64,000 nucleotides of DNA from Acidimicrobiia bacterium (GTDB lineage: Bacteria; Actinomycetota; Acidimicrobiia; UBA2766). A program made the translations under genes and the position numbers. The notes beneath the pieces are model-generated. The model did not search any database. It was not told the origin of the DNA and saw only the letters and a list, made by a program, of their open reading frames with translations. Shown piece after piece: positions 21,354 to 29,963 of the stretch. How positions within the stretch are numbered: the first letter of the stretch is position 1; the number at the start of each line of letters is the position of its first letter. The stretch spans positions 1 through 64,000 of the forward strand of contig JADZDR010000004.1 of the NCBI GenBank assembly GCA_020850945.1, given 5' to 3'.

Positions 21354-22214
21354 TCACCACTCGGATGCGGCGACGCCGTCCACGATCCAGTCGGCTGTGA
21401 CCTCGCACCAGGCGGCGAGCCCGCGCCACGCTCCGAAGCGCCGGTAACGCCACGCGATCTGGCGGTCGGAGAGCCTGCGTCCGACGAGGCGGGCGAGCTT
21501 GGCCCGCACCCACGAGTCGAGACCGAGGCCGTCGAAGTGGCCGCAGAGCTTCGCCACGTTGTCGGCGACGTAGGGACCGCATCCGGGCAACGCGCGGATC
21601 AGGTCCCGGATCGCGGCACCCGGGAGGTCGGGGTCGAGCCATGCCTCCGGCTCGACTCGACCCTCTGCCACGGCGGTGGCGATGGCGGCGACGGCTTCGG
21701 CGCGGTAGCCGAACGACATGTCCCGGAGACCGGCACCTCCCGCCTCGGCGATCACGGCCGGCGTGGGGAACCGGTCGCCACCCATATCGACGAGGCCGGA
21801 GACCATACGTTCCGTCAGGGACCACGAGCAGTTCGTCGTGCAGACCATCTTCACGAGATCCTCGAAGACGGTGGGGGAGCGCAGGAGGCGGCCCGCGCCG
21901 GTCAGGGGCACCCAGGCCAGGTCGGGTTCGCCGCGTCCCGGCGTTCGCGTGCACATCTCGTAGAACCCGGTGAGATCGACGTCGAAGTTGAGGCAGCGCG
22001 CGACCTCTGCCTGTGCAGGCCCGTCCGTGCGACCCGCGACGGCGACCGACGCGGCGGATGCCTCCCTCACCGTCCACCCATCCCGCTCGAGCTCCCATCT
22101 CGCCCGTTCGAGGCGGAACGGGGGCAAGGAGGCCCAGCCGTGCGAGAGCACTGTGCGCTGGAACATGAACGACGGGGGAGTCCGCAACAGGACGGCGCGC
22201 GGCGGCGCGGTCAC
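21354..22214 (-). CDS. HhH-GPD DNA glycosylase family protein (AlkA/OGG-like)
   Basis: LVKMVCTTNCSW...AIRDLIRALPGCGPYVADNVAKLCGHFDGLGLDSWVR (HhH-GPD region, LPGCGPYVA); GTG start overlaps AKR stop. Confidence 0.8.
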   Translation of the reverse strand: MTAPPRAVLLRTPPSFMFQRTVLSHGWASLPPFRLERARWELERDGWTVREASAASVAVAGRTDGPAQAEVARCLNFDVDLTGFYEMCTRTPGRGEPDLAWVPLTGAGRLLRSPTVFEDLVKMVCTTNCSWSLTERMVSGLVDMGGDRFPTPAVIAEAGGAGLRDMSFGYRAEAVAAIATAVAEGRVEPEAWLDPDLPGAAIRDLIRALPGCGPYVADNVAKLCGHFDGLGLDSWVRAKLARLVGRRLSDRQIAWRYRRFGAWRGLAAWCEVTADWIVDGVAASEW

Positions 22215-23185
22215 AAGCGGATGGGGATGCGGCGCCGCACGATCCGCATGGTCGCGTCGAGGCCGGTGATGGGGTCGAAGCTCTCGGCGGCATCCGTGAG
22301 GGCGTCGACTTCGCCGGGAGCGAGCACGACGTCGGCTGCCGCCACGTTCGCCTCGAGCTGCGCCACGCTCGATGCGCCGGGTATGACGACGACATTCGGG
22401 TGGTGGATCAGCCACGCGAGCGCGATCTGGGACGGGGTCGCGTCGTGTCCGGACGCGACCTCGCGCAACGTGTCGAGGAGCTTCGCAGCCCGTTCGAGGT
22501 TCTCGGGGAGGAACAGGGCGTTCCCCGACCTGACCACACCCGGCGGTGGGTTGTCGGGTCCGTAACGTCCCGACAGGAGTCCTTGGCCGAGCGGGCTGTA
22601 CGCGATCACGATGCGGTCGTGCTCGGCTGCCCACGGCACGAGGTGAACGCGGGGCCGGGGGTGGGCGAGGCTGAACTGGACCTGATTCGAGAGGACAGGC
22701 AGTCCCAGATGGGTCTCGGCGCCCTGCCAGCCGTCGAGGGAGAAGTTGCTCACACCGGCGTGGGCGACGGAGCCGTCCTCGAGGAGGCTGCGCATGCCGT
22801 GCATGGTCGACGCCACCGGGATGACGGGATTCCGCCAGTGCACCTGGTAGAGGTCGAGACGATCGACGCCGAGGCGGCGGCGGCTCGCTTCCGCCCGCTG
22901 CCGGACCACCGGGGCGACGGGGAGGACGGGGAAGATCTTCGTGGCGACGAAGACCTCGTCGCGCCTCTCACGTATCGCCCTCCCCACGATGCGCTCGGAT
23001 CTCCCGAAGGCGTACACCTCGGCCGTGTCGACGACGTTCACGCCGAGATCGAGGGCACGGTGCAGGATCTCGACCGCTCCCTTCTGGGCATAGTCGGTGC
23101 CGTAGCCCCATTCGCGGGATCCGAACTGCCACGTGCCGAGGCCGATCGCGGACAGGTTCACGCCGTTGGCTGTCACGTATCGCAT
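22211..23185 (-). CDS. Aldo/keto reductase
   Basis: VNLSAIGLGTWQFG...VNVVDTAEVYAFGRSERIVGRAI...LYQVHWRNP...IAYSPLGQGLLSG. Confidence 0.93.
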   Translation of the reverse strand: MRYVTANGVNLSAIGLGTWQFGSREWGYGTDYAQKGAVEILHRALDLGVNVVDTAEVYAFGRSERIVGRAIRERRDEVFVATKIFPVLPVAPVVRQRAEASRRRLGVDRLDLYQVHWRNPVIPVASTMHGMRSLLEDGSVAHAGVSNFSLDGWQGAETHLGLPVLSNQVQFSLAHPRPRVHLVPWAAEHDRIVIAYSPLGQGLLSGRYGPDNPPPGVVRSGNALFLPENLERAAKLLDTLREVASGHDATPSQIALAWLIHHPNVVVIPGASSVAQLEANVAAADVVLAPGEVDALTDAAESFDPITGLDATMRIVRRRIPIRL

Positions 23186-23247
23186 CCGCCCAGACTGCCA
23201 CAAGTGGCGACCTCACGCCGTGGGATGCGCCTGTTGCGGCATCCGGA

Positions 23248-23285
23248 ATCGCAGTTTGCCCCTGCTACGCTGGGCAAACTGCGAT
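23248..23285. repeat. Perfect inverted repeat (14-bp arms, 10-nt loop) just upstream of tRNA-Cys
   Basis: ATCGCAGTTTGCCC-ctgctacgct-GGGCAAACTGCGAT. Confidence 0.93.
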
Positions 23286-23300
23286 CAGCAGGGCAGTGAG

Positions 23301-23372
23301 GGCGGCGTAGCCGAGTGGCTCAGGCAGAGGTCTGCAAAACCTTGTACGGCGGTTCGATTCCGCCCGCCGCCT
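23301..23372 (+). tRNA. tRNA-Cys (anticodon GCA)
   Basis: GGCGGCG acceptor pairs with CGCCGCC; anticodon loop CTGCAAA; T-arm GGCGG-TTCGATT-CCGCC; no encoded CCA. Confidence 0.93.
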
Positions 23373-23401
23373 CGAATACGGCAGTCCGGCGGACACGCGC
23401 G

Positions 23402-24409
23402 ATGGATCCACTGTTCCGCAACATGGTCGAGGCCGCCTCGCGGGCTCCGAGCGTGTACAACTCGCAACCGTGGTGCTTGCGCATCGCAGGGGGGGCCCTG
23501 TGTGCGAAGCTCGATCCCACGCGTCTCCTGCCGGTGCTGGACCCCGACAACCGCCTCGCATGGGTTTCCCTCGGCGCGGCCGTCGAGAACGCGCGACTCG
23601 CCGCCCTCCGTACGGGGTGCGACGTGGAGGTGCGCTGGTTCGAGTCCGAGCGTGCACGGGGAGACGAGGGCGGAGACGAATCCGAGACGTGGCCCGTGGT
23701 CGTGGCGCCGGTCCGTATGCGTGGCATAGCCCAGGCAGACCTCGAGCTGGCCGGCTGGATCGAACGTCAGACCGTCGCCCGCGGCATGATGACGAGCGGA
23801 CCGAATCCGCTCGACACCGCCCTCGAGGCGGCAGCGGTCTCCGCCCTCCCCGGCGCCCGGCTCGTCGAACTGCCCGCGGGCCGCCGCGGTCTCCTCGTCG
23901 AGCTCACGGAGCGGGTCGTTCTCGAGGGGTACACGCAGCCGAGGCTGCGGCGGGAACAGCTCGCATGGGTGCGGACGCTGCCGTGGCAGCGCCGGGACGC
24001 GGGACTGCGCCCGGCGGATCTCGTCGACTCGCCGTTCAAGCGGCTTCTCGCGCCTCTCGTCCTCTCCCGGCCTCTTCTCGTACCTCTCGGCATGGGTCCC
24101 CGGCTCGCCCGCGAAGCCCGTGCCGTCTCCGCGTCCACGCTCACATTCGTCGTTGTCACAGGGACGAACGGGGGCCCGGACGGCTGGTTCGACTCGGGGC
24201 GAGGCTGGCAGCGTGCGGCCCTCGCCCTGGCCGCGTACGGATATGCGACCGACTGGCCGGCCGCGGTACTCGCCCGTGCCGAGGCCACAGTCCGTGACCT
24301 CTTCGAGATCTCACCTGCAGAGCCGGTCGCGCTTCTCGCCCGGATCGGTGTGCCCGCGCGTCCCGTGCGTGAGGCCACGCGGCGCGCGCCTGAGAGCATG
24401 CTGCGATGA
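23402..24409 (+). CDS. Nitroreductase-fold (Acg-like) protein
   Basis: FRNMVEAASRAPSVYNSQPWCLRI...LDPDNRLAWVSLGAAVENARLAAL. Confidence 0.75.
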   Translation: MDPLFRNMVEAASRAPSVYNSQPWCLRIAGGALCAKLDPTRLLPVLDPDNRLAWVSLGAAVENARLAALRTGCDVEVRWFESERARGDEGGDESETWPVVVAPVRMRGIAQADLELAGWIERQTVARGMMTSGPNPLDTALEAAAVSALPGARLVELPAGRRGLLVELTERVVLEGYTQPRLRREQLAWVRTLPWQRRDAGLRPADLVDSPFKRLLAPLVLSRPLLVPLGMGPRLAREARAVSASTLTFVVVTGTNGGPDGWFDSGRGWQRAALALAAYGYATDWPAAVLARAEATVRDLFEISPAEPVALLARIGVPARPVREATRRAPESMLR

Positions 24410-25014
24410 GTCGGGCCCTGCTCTCCGCCCCGGATCTCGTCGGGGTCGTGATCTCCGGCGGGCGGTCCGAGCGCCTCGGCCGCGACAAGGCACGTGAGGA
24501 GATCGGGGGCGTGCGCCTCCTCGACAGGGTTCTCGCCGCCCTCGGCGAGGTCGTCGAGACGAGCGTGGTCGTGGGGCCGTGGGCTCCACCCGGGGTCGCA
24601 CGGACCGAGGAGATGCCACGCTTCGAGGGTCCGTTGCGCGCGTTCGCGCACGCCGCCCGCGTTGTCCCCGCATCGCGCCTCCTCCTCGTCGGCTGCGACC
24701 ATCCGTTCCTCCAACCCGACCTTCTCCGTCACCTCGCGTCGCGACGCACCGATGCCGATGTCGTCGTGGCGGCGAGACCGGAGGGGCCGGAACCCCTGCT
24801 CGGGGTCTATGCGACGGATCTGGCCGACATGGCGGACGGACTCCTCGAATGTGGTGTGCGCAGCCTGAAGAAGCTCATCGAGTCGGCCCGGAGCGCCCTC
24901 GTCGAGGAGACGGAATGGCGGGTGTGGGACCCGGAAGGCCTCTCCTTCGTGGACATCGACGACCCCCCCGCCCTCGAACGCGCGCGCCGCCTCTGCGAGG
25001 GGAGCACGGACTGA
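24406..25014 (+). CDS. mobA: Molybdenum cofactor guanylyltransferase (MobA-like NTP transferase)
   Basis: GVVISGGRSERLGRDKA...GPLRAF...LLLVGCDHPFLQPDLL...FVDIDDP; ATGA overlap with upstream gene. Confidence 0.78.
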   Translation: MSRALLSAPDLVGVVISGGRSERLGRDKAREEIGGVRLLDRVLAALGEVVETSVVVGPWAPPGVARTEEMPRFEGPLRAFAHAARVVPASRLLLVGCDHPFLQPDLLRHLASRRTDADVVVAARPEGPEPLLGVYATDLADMADGLLECGVRSLKKLIESARSALVEETEWRVWDPEGLSFVDIDDPPALERARRLCEGSTD

Positions 25015-25079
25015 CGCGACGCAGCCTCGGTGCACGAGGCGTCGCTTCGCGACATGCGTGAGGAAGGCGGGGACGTAGA

Positions 25080-26213
25080 GTGGGCAGCATGGCTGCGCGG
25101 ATGTCGCTGGGACGGCGCATATCGAGGCGTGTGCCGCTCGAGGCGGTCGACCGAGCCGGGAGCCAGGCGTGGGCCCTTGTCGGCGTCGCAGCCCTCGTGG
25201 GCGTCGCCGGTCTCGTACTCGCCTCGATCGGCTGGTTCCTCATACCCCTCGCGTTCGCGATCGTCGTCGGAGTCGTCGCCGCTCCTCTCGTCGGTGTTCT
25301 CGAGCGTCGAGGCCTCGGCCGGGGCTGGGCGACAGGTTCCGTGTTCGTCGTCATCGTGGTCGTGGCCGTCGCCGCCCTCTGGGCGGTCATCCCTCCGTTC
25401 GTGACGCAGGCCACGCGGCTCGTGTCGTCCGTGCCGGGCTTCTTCGAGGAGGTAGCCGACAACACGGGGGAGTTCGAGGAGAGACTCGCTTCGACGAATC
25501 CTGCCGCCGTCGAAGCGCTGCGGGGGTTTCAGGACGGCCTCGAACAACAGGCGGTCGAGTACGCGGCCCACCTACCCGACGCGATGCTCGGAATCGTGAA
25601 CGTCTCGTTCGGTCTCGTGCTCGCCGCCCTCATGGGTGCCGTCGTCGCGTTCCTGGCCGTGAAGGACCTGCCTGTCTACACCGAGGTCGTGAACCATTGG
25701 ATCGAACGGCCCGCCAACCTGCGCCTGAAGGGGGCGTTGCGCCAGATGGCCCGCACCGGGTCCCTGTTCATCCGGGGCCAGCTCCTCCTCGCCCTCATCG
25801 TGGGTTTGGCATCCGGACTGGCACTCGGTCTTCTCGGCGTGCCGTTCCCCGTTCCCCTCGGCGTGCTCGCGGGCATAGGTGAGCTCGTGCCCACGGTCGG
25901 ACCGATCCTCGCCGGCATCCCCGCCGTGGTGTTCGCGTTGGGTGAGGGCGGCGTCGGGCTGGGGCTTCTCGCGGCCGGGGCCCTGTTCCTCGTCCAACAG
26001 GCCGAGTCCTACTTCCTCGTCCCGCTCGTCGTGGGCAAGGTCACCGAGATGTCGGCGATCACCGTGATCGTGGCGTTGACCGTAGCGGGTGGGACGTTCG
26101 GCATCGTGGGCATGGTCGTCGCCATCCCGCTCCTCGCGCTGATACGTGACGGCCTGCGCTGGTTCTTCATGAGCGACACGGAGGTCCTCGAAGCGCTGAG
26201 TGCGCAGCCCTAG
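25080..26213 (+). CDS. AI-2E family transporter (PerM-type membrane protein)
   Basis: Multiple TM helices; GVPFPVPLGVLAGIGELVPTVGPILAGIPAV. Confidence 0.88.
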   Translation: MGSMAARMSLGRRISRRVPLEAVDRAGSQAWALVGVAALVGVAGLVLASIGWFLIPLAFAIVVGVVAAPLVGVLERRGLGRGWATGSVFVVIVVVAVAALWAVIPPFVTQATRLVSSVPGFFEEVADNTGEFEERLASTNPAAVEALRGFQDGLEQQAVEYAAHLPDAMLGIVNVSFGLVLAALMGAVVAFLAVKDLPVYTEVVNHWIERPANLRLKGALRQMARTGSLFIRGQLLLALIVGLASGLALGLLGVPFPVPLGVLAGIGELVPTVGPILAGIPAVVFALGEGGVGLGLLAAGALFLVQQAESYFLVPLVVGKVTEMSAITVIVALTVAGGTFGIVGMVVAIPLLALIRDGLRWFFMSDTEVLEALSAQP

Positions 26214-26244
26214 CCTTCCCGACCGTCTCCGCTCGCGTTTCCAC

Positions 26245-26295
26245 CGACGTGGGCGTACTCACCCACGTCCAGTGTGGTTGAGTACACCCACGTGG
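26245..26295. repeat. 51-bp palindromic repeat element, copy B
   Basis: CGACGTGGGCGTACTCACCCACGTCCAGTGTGGTTGAGTACACCCACGTGG. Confidence 0.95.
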
Positions 26296-26316
26296 GGGGG
26301 TGGAGGGGATTCAGGT

Positions 26317-26367
26317 CGACGTGGGCGTACTCACCCACGTCCAGTGTGGTTGAGTACACCCACGTGG
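26317..26367. repeat. 51-bp palindromic repeat element, copy C, identical to copy B, period 72 bp
   Basis: Same 51 bases as 26245..26295. Confidence 0.95.
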
Positions 26368-26381
26368 CTGAGGGAGTCCTG

Positions 26382-29300
26382 TCAGCCGACGGTGAAGTCA
26401 CCCGTGTCGAGTGGCGCCGAGTAGAGGTAGTTCTTGCCTCCACCCGTCACGCGGACCGCGATCGTGTCACCCGAAGGCCCGTTGTCGAACACCGCGATGC
26501 GGTAGTTGTACATGACGAGGCCGGTCTGGAAGGAGAACCCGCCGATCGCCGAGCCCGCGTAGTAGGCGGCGTTGGGCGCCGTCTTCACGGCACGACTCGA
26601 GAGGAACCACATCGTCTGCACGCTGATGCCGGTGTCGTAGAGGCTGAGCGAGCCGGTGAGGAGCTTGATGCCGAGGAAGTTGGTCTCGCTCACGCACCCG
26701 CCGAGCCGGCCGGTTCCACCGGACACGCCGGTGAACTGGCCACTACCGCAGAGCCTGCTGAGCTTGGACAGTGATGCCGACTGGGGTGCGGCGTCGAGGA
26801 GATTGATGACACCGTCACCGTCGTCGTCGTCCGTCGGTCCACCGCCGCCACCGACCGGGTTGACCTGGACGGCGGGGAGGTTGCGGGCGGTCACACCGCC
26901 GTCACCGTCGTTCGCCGTGACCGTGCCTGTGTAGGTCCCGGGCGTGGAGAAGGTGCGGGCGGGTGGCGTGGCCCCCGTGTAGTCCGTGGAGCCGTTCCCG
27001 TCGAAGTCCCACGTGTACGTGAGTGTGTCGGCGGGGTCCGACGCCGTGACGGAGTAGTTGAACGCCGTGGTGTCCACGACTCCGACCGTCGGGGTCACCG
27101 TCGCCGCGCTGACTGTGGGTGCGACGTTCTGCACGGTGATCGTCGTGGAGTCGTCGGCCGTGCCGTCGGGGTCGGTCACGGTCAGGGCGACCGTGCGCGT
27201 CGCGGGGCCGTCACCGGCGGGGAAGGAGAACGTCGCCGACGGGCCGGACTGCTCGACGTCACCGTCGTCGTCGAGGTTGAACGCGTAGTTGCTGATCGAC
27301 TGTCCGGGATCGACGGGTGTGGAGCCGGACGCGTTGACGGTCACGTTCGCACCCTCGTTCACGGTCTGGCTCGGGCCTGCATCGGCGACGGGTGGGTTGC
27401 CGTTCACGGTGATCGCCGGCAGGGTGTCGGTGTCGGTTCCGCCGTCACCGTCGTTCACAGTGACCGTGCCTGTGTACGTTCCCGGTGTCGAGAATGTACG
27501 GGCGGGTGGTGTCGCCCCCGTGTAGTCCGTGGAGCCGTTCCCGTCGAAGTCCCACGTGTACGTGAGGGTGTCGGCAGGATCGTTCGCCGACACCGTGTGC
27601 GTGAACTGGGTGCTACCGGCGAGCCCGCTCAGCGGGGTGACCGTGGCAGACGTGATCGTGGGTGCGACGTTCTGCACCGTGACGACCGCGGCATCCTGGG
27701 GCGAGGTACCGTCGGGATCGGTGACACGCAGGCCCACCGAGACCGAGCTCGGACCGTCCCCGGCCGTGAACTGGTAAGTGGGCTGGGGGCCTGTCTGGTC
27801 CGTGCCGTTGAGGCCACGGTCCCAGATGTAGTCGATGATCGACTGTCCGGCGTCGTTCGGGGTCGAACCGGCACCGTTGAGGGTGACCGAAGCACCCTCG
27901 TTCACGGTCTGGTCCGGTCCGGCCGCGGCCGTCGGCAGGTTCCCGCCGCCGCCCGAGTTGACCGTCACGGTCGGGATGGACGCGGTGGCACTCGCGCCGT
28001 CGCCGTCGTCCACGGTGAGTGTGCCGCTGTACACACCCGCGCTCGCGAACACGTGGGTCGGGGCCGGCTGCGTGGAGTCGACGACGGTGTCGCCGTCGAA
28101 GTCCCATGCGTAGCTGATGGGATCCACGACGTCAGCGGCGATCGCCGAGTACGAGAACGACGTCGCGCCCGCGTTCCCGACGGTGGGGCTGACCCCGGCG
28201 AATCCGATGACCGGCGCCACGTTGTTGATCGTGAGGTTGACGAGGTCCTCGGGCGAGGTCCCGTCGGAGTCGGTGACCGTCACGGACACGACATCCGCCG
28301 CCGGCCCGTCACCCGCCACGAACTGGTACTGCGGGCTGGCGCCGGACTGGTCGATCGTCCCGTCGTCGTGCAGGTCGAAGTCGTAGGAGAGGAGGATCTG
28401 GCCGACGTCGTTGGATGACGAGCTGCTCGCGTTGATGGTCACGTTCGCACCCTCGTTCACGGTCTTGTCGGGGCCGCCGTTGGCCGTGGGCAGGGTTCCG
28501 CCCGCCTGGCCCTCGAGGATGTCGACCATGACGAAGTCGTCCACGCCGTTCGTGTCGCCTGCCGCAGCGGCCGTGGCTGTGGGGTAGACGGCGCGCAGCC
28601 CGTTACCCGAGACGATGGCGTACTGGATGAAGCGCACTTCGGCGGGCGCGAGGGGAATCACCTCTCCCGTGTCCATGTGGACGACACGGGGCGGAGCAGC
28701 CGTGGGCACGTTGCGCTGGGCGATGCCTGCCGTGCCGTCGTCGCCCATCGACGTGAGCTCGAAGTCCGGCTCGGCACCGGGCGCGTCCGGGACCTCGTAC
28801 CAGGTCGTACCCGCGACGGTGGTGATGTCGACGGCGTAGTAGTGGCTGTTCCCGAAGTCGATCGTCCCCGACGAGTCGGATACCTGCAGGGCGAGCCAGT
28901 TGCCGTTCGGGCTCATGTCTATGACGCGCACGACGAGGTTGTCTGGGTAGGCAGGTGTGTCGAACGGGGCGGGGAGCGCCGTGAGGTGCTGCCACGTCGT
29001 GGTGTCGCGCTTCACGTAGACGCTGTGCGTCGTTCCGTCCACGTAGCTGTACGCGTAGCGGTTGCCGGTGCTGTCACACGAGGCCGAGGTCACCTTCTGG
29101 GTGGCGGTCCCGTCCATGTGGGTGATTCCGGAGGAGGGGCGACCCTTGGGATTCGTGAAGGGGTTCGGACTGGTCCCGCTCGAGTCCATCTTGAAGAGGC
29201 GGCCGCCGATCATGACGCCGTTCTCGTCCGTCGTCTCGGGTCCCGCGATCCAGTAGATGTAGCGGCCGTTGTCCGTGATGCACTGCGTGATGTCGTTCTT

Positions 29301-29804
29301 CGTCGAGTTGTGGTAGGCGTAGATGTATCCCCCGTAGCCGTTCGTGCGTACGACGTCGAGTTGGTTCGCGTAGGAGAAGGTCAACGGGTTGAAAGAGAGC
29401 GTGGTGTAGGCGACGTGGCCTGCGGTCGAGACCTCGCCTTTGAGGGCGAAGGCACTCCCTGAGTACGGCACCTCCTTCTCGCCGTAGTGGCTCGCGGCGA
29501 CGGAGGAGTCGGCTCCGTTGGCGTGCACCATGAGCTTGCCCGTACCGAAGCCGCCGTTCAGGTTGAGGAAGGCGAGACGGCCCCCATCCGTGGCGAGCGC
29601 GTTCGCAGCCATCGCCGGGTCCGTCTGTGTGGACGCCTCGCTGAAGGAGAGACCGCCGCTGGCGGGGGACATCCACACGTGATTGCCCGCGTAGTCGCCG
29701 CGGGCGGGGACGAGCGCGAGGCTGCCCGCGAGGACGAGGAGCGTGGCACCCGCGAGAAGCCGCCGGAGCAGCGTCGTGTGCGAACGCCTACGTGTGATGC
29801 GCAT
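26382..29804 (-). CDS. Large secreted protein: N-terminal beta-propeller-like region, alternating PKD-like repeats, Ca-binding-like DDDGDGV linker, C-terminal domain resembling post-COAP-1
   Basis: Signal peptide LLAGATLLVLAGSLALVPARG; GP(D/S)(K/Q)TVNEGA(N/S)VT and YTWDFDGNGSTDYTGATPPARTFSTPGTYTGTVT repeats; C-term FSFQTGLVMYNYRIAVFDNGPSGDTIAVRV. Confidence 0.85.
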   Translation of the reverse strand: MRITRRRSHTTLLRRLLAGATLLVLAGSLALVPARGDYAGNHVWMSPASGGLSFSEASTQTDPAMAANALATDGGRLAFLNLNGGFGTGKLMVHANGADSSVAASHYGEKEVPYSGSAFALKGEVSTAGHVAYTTLSFNPLTFSYANQLDVVRTNGYGGYIYAYHNSTKNDITQCITDNGRYIYWIAGPETTDENGVMIGGRLFKMDSSGTSPNPFTNPKGRPSSGITHMDGTATQKVTSASCDSTGNRYAYSYVDGTTHSVYVKRDTTTWQHLTALPAPFDTPAYPDNLVVRVIDMSPNGNWLALQVSDSSGTIDFGNSHYYAVDITTVAGTTWYEVPDAPGAEPDFELTSMGDDGTAGIAQRNVPTAAPPRVVHMDTGEVIPLAPAEVRFIQYAIVSGNGLRAVYPTATAAAAGDTNGVDDFVMVDILEGQAGGTLPTANGGPDKTVNEGANVTINASSSSSNDVGQILLSYDFDLHDDGTIDQSGASPQYQFVAGDGPAADVVSVTVTDSDGTSPEDLVNLTINNVAPVIGFAGVSPTVGNAGATSFSYSAIAADVVDPISYAWDFDGDTVVDSTQPAPTHVFASAGVYSGTLTVDDGDGASATASIPTVTVNSGGGGNLPTAAAGPDQTVNEGASVTLNGAGSTPNDAGQSIIDYIWDRGLNGTDQTGPQPTYQFTAGDGPSSVSVGLRVTDPDGTSPQDAAVVTVQNVAPTITSATVTPLSGLAGSTQFTHTVSANDPADTLTYTWDFDGNGSTDYTGATPPARTFSTPGTYTGTVTVNDGDGGTDTDTLPAITVNGNPPVADAGPSQTVNEGANVTVNASGSTPVDPGQSISNYAFNLDDDGDVEQSGPSATFSFPAGDGPATRTVALTVTDPDGTADDSTTITVQNVAPTVSAATVTPTVGVVDTTAFNYSVTASDPADTLTYTWDFDGNGSTDYTGATPPARTFSTPGTYTGTVTANDGDGGVTARNLPAVQVNPVGGGGGPTDDDDGDGVINLLDAAPQSASLSKLSRLCGSGQFTGVSGGTGRLGGCVSETNFLGIKLLTGSLSLYDTGISVQTMWFLSSRAVKTAPNAAYYAGSAIGGFSFQTGLVMYNYRIAVFDNGPSGDTIAVRVTGGGKNYLYSAPLDTGDFTVG

Positions 29805-29963
29805 GATTCCTCCCAGCAGGCCCGCCGTACCGAGCCTCCCTCACGGTCCCCTACCTGGCGAATTCTGTCACCTTGTCGCGTACGAGCCAAACCGGACCCA
29901 CTCCCTAGGTTCGAGTCCGGCCCTTCCCGTTCCTCCCGAATCGTGCGGACCGGACCGGGCGGC

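Noticed and set aside
19863-22565. 900-aa forward ORF
   Set aside because: Antisense to the lipoprotein, histidine phosphatase, glycosylase and part of the AKR gene, which have clear family motifs.
26245-26367. CRISPR array
   Set aside because: Only two identical 51-bp units with one 21-bp spacer, no cas genes; the units are themselves hairpins and a third variant lies elsewhere.
29921-29940. tRNA-like T-arm (ggttcgagtcc)
   Set aside because: The flanking bases do not form a T-stem and there is no cloverleaf or acceptor pairing.
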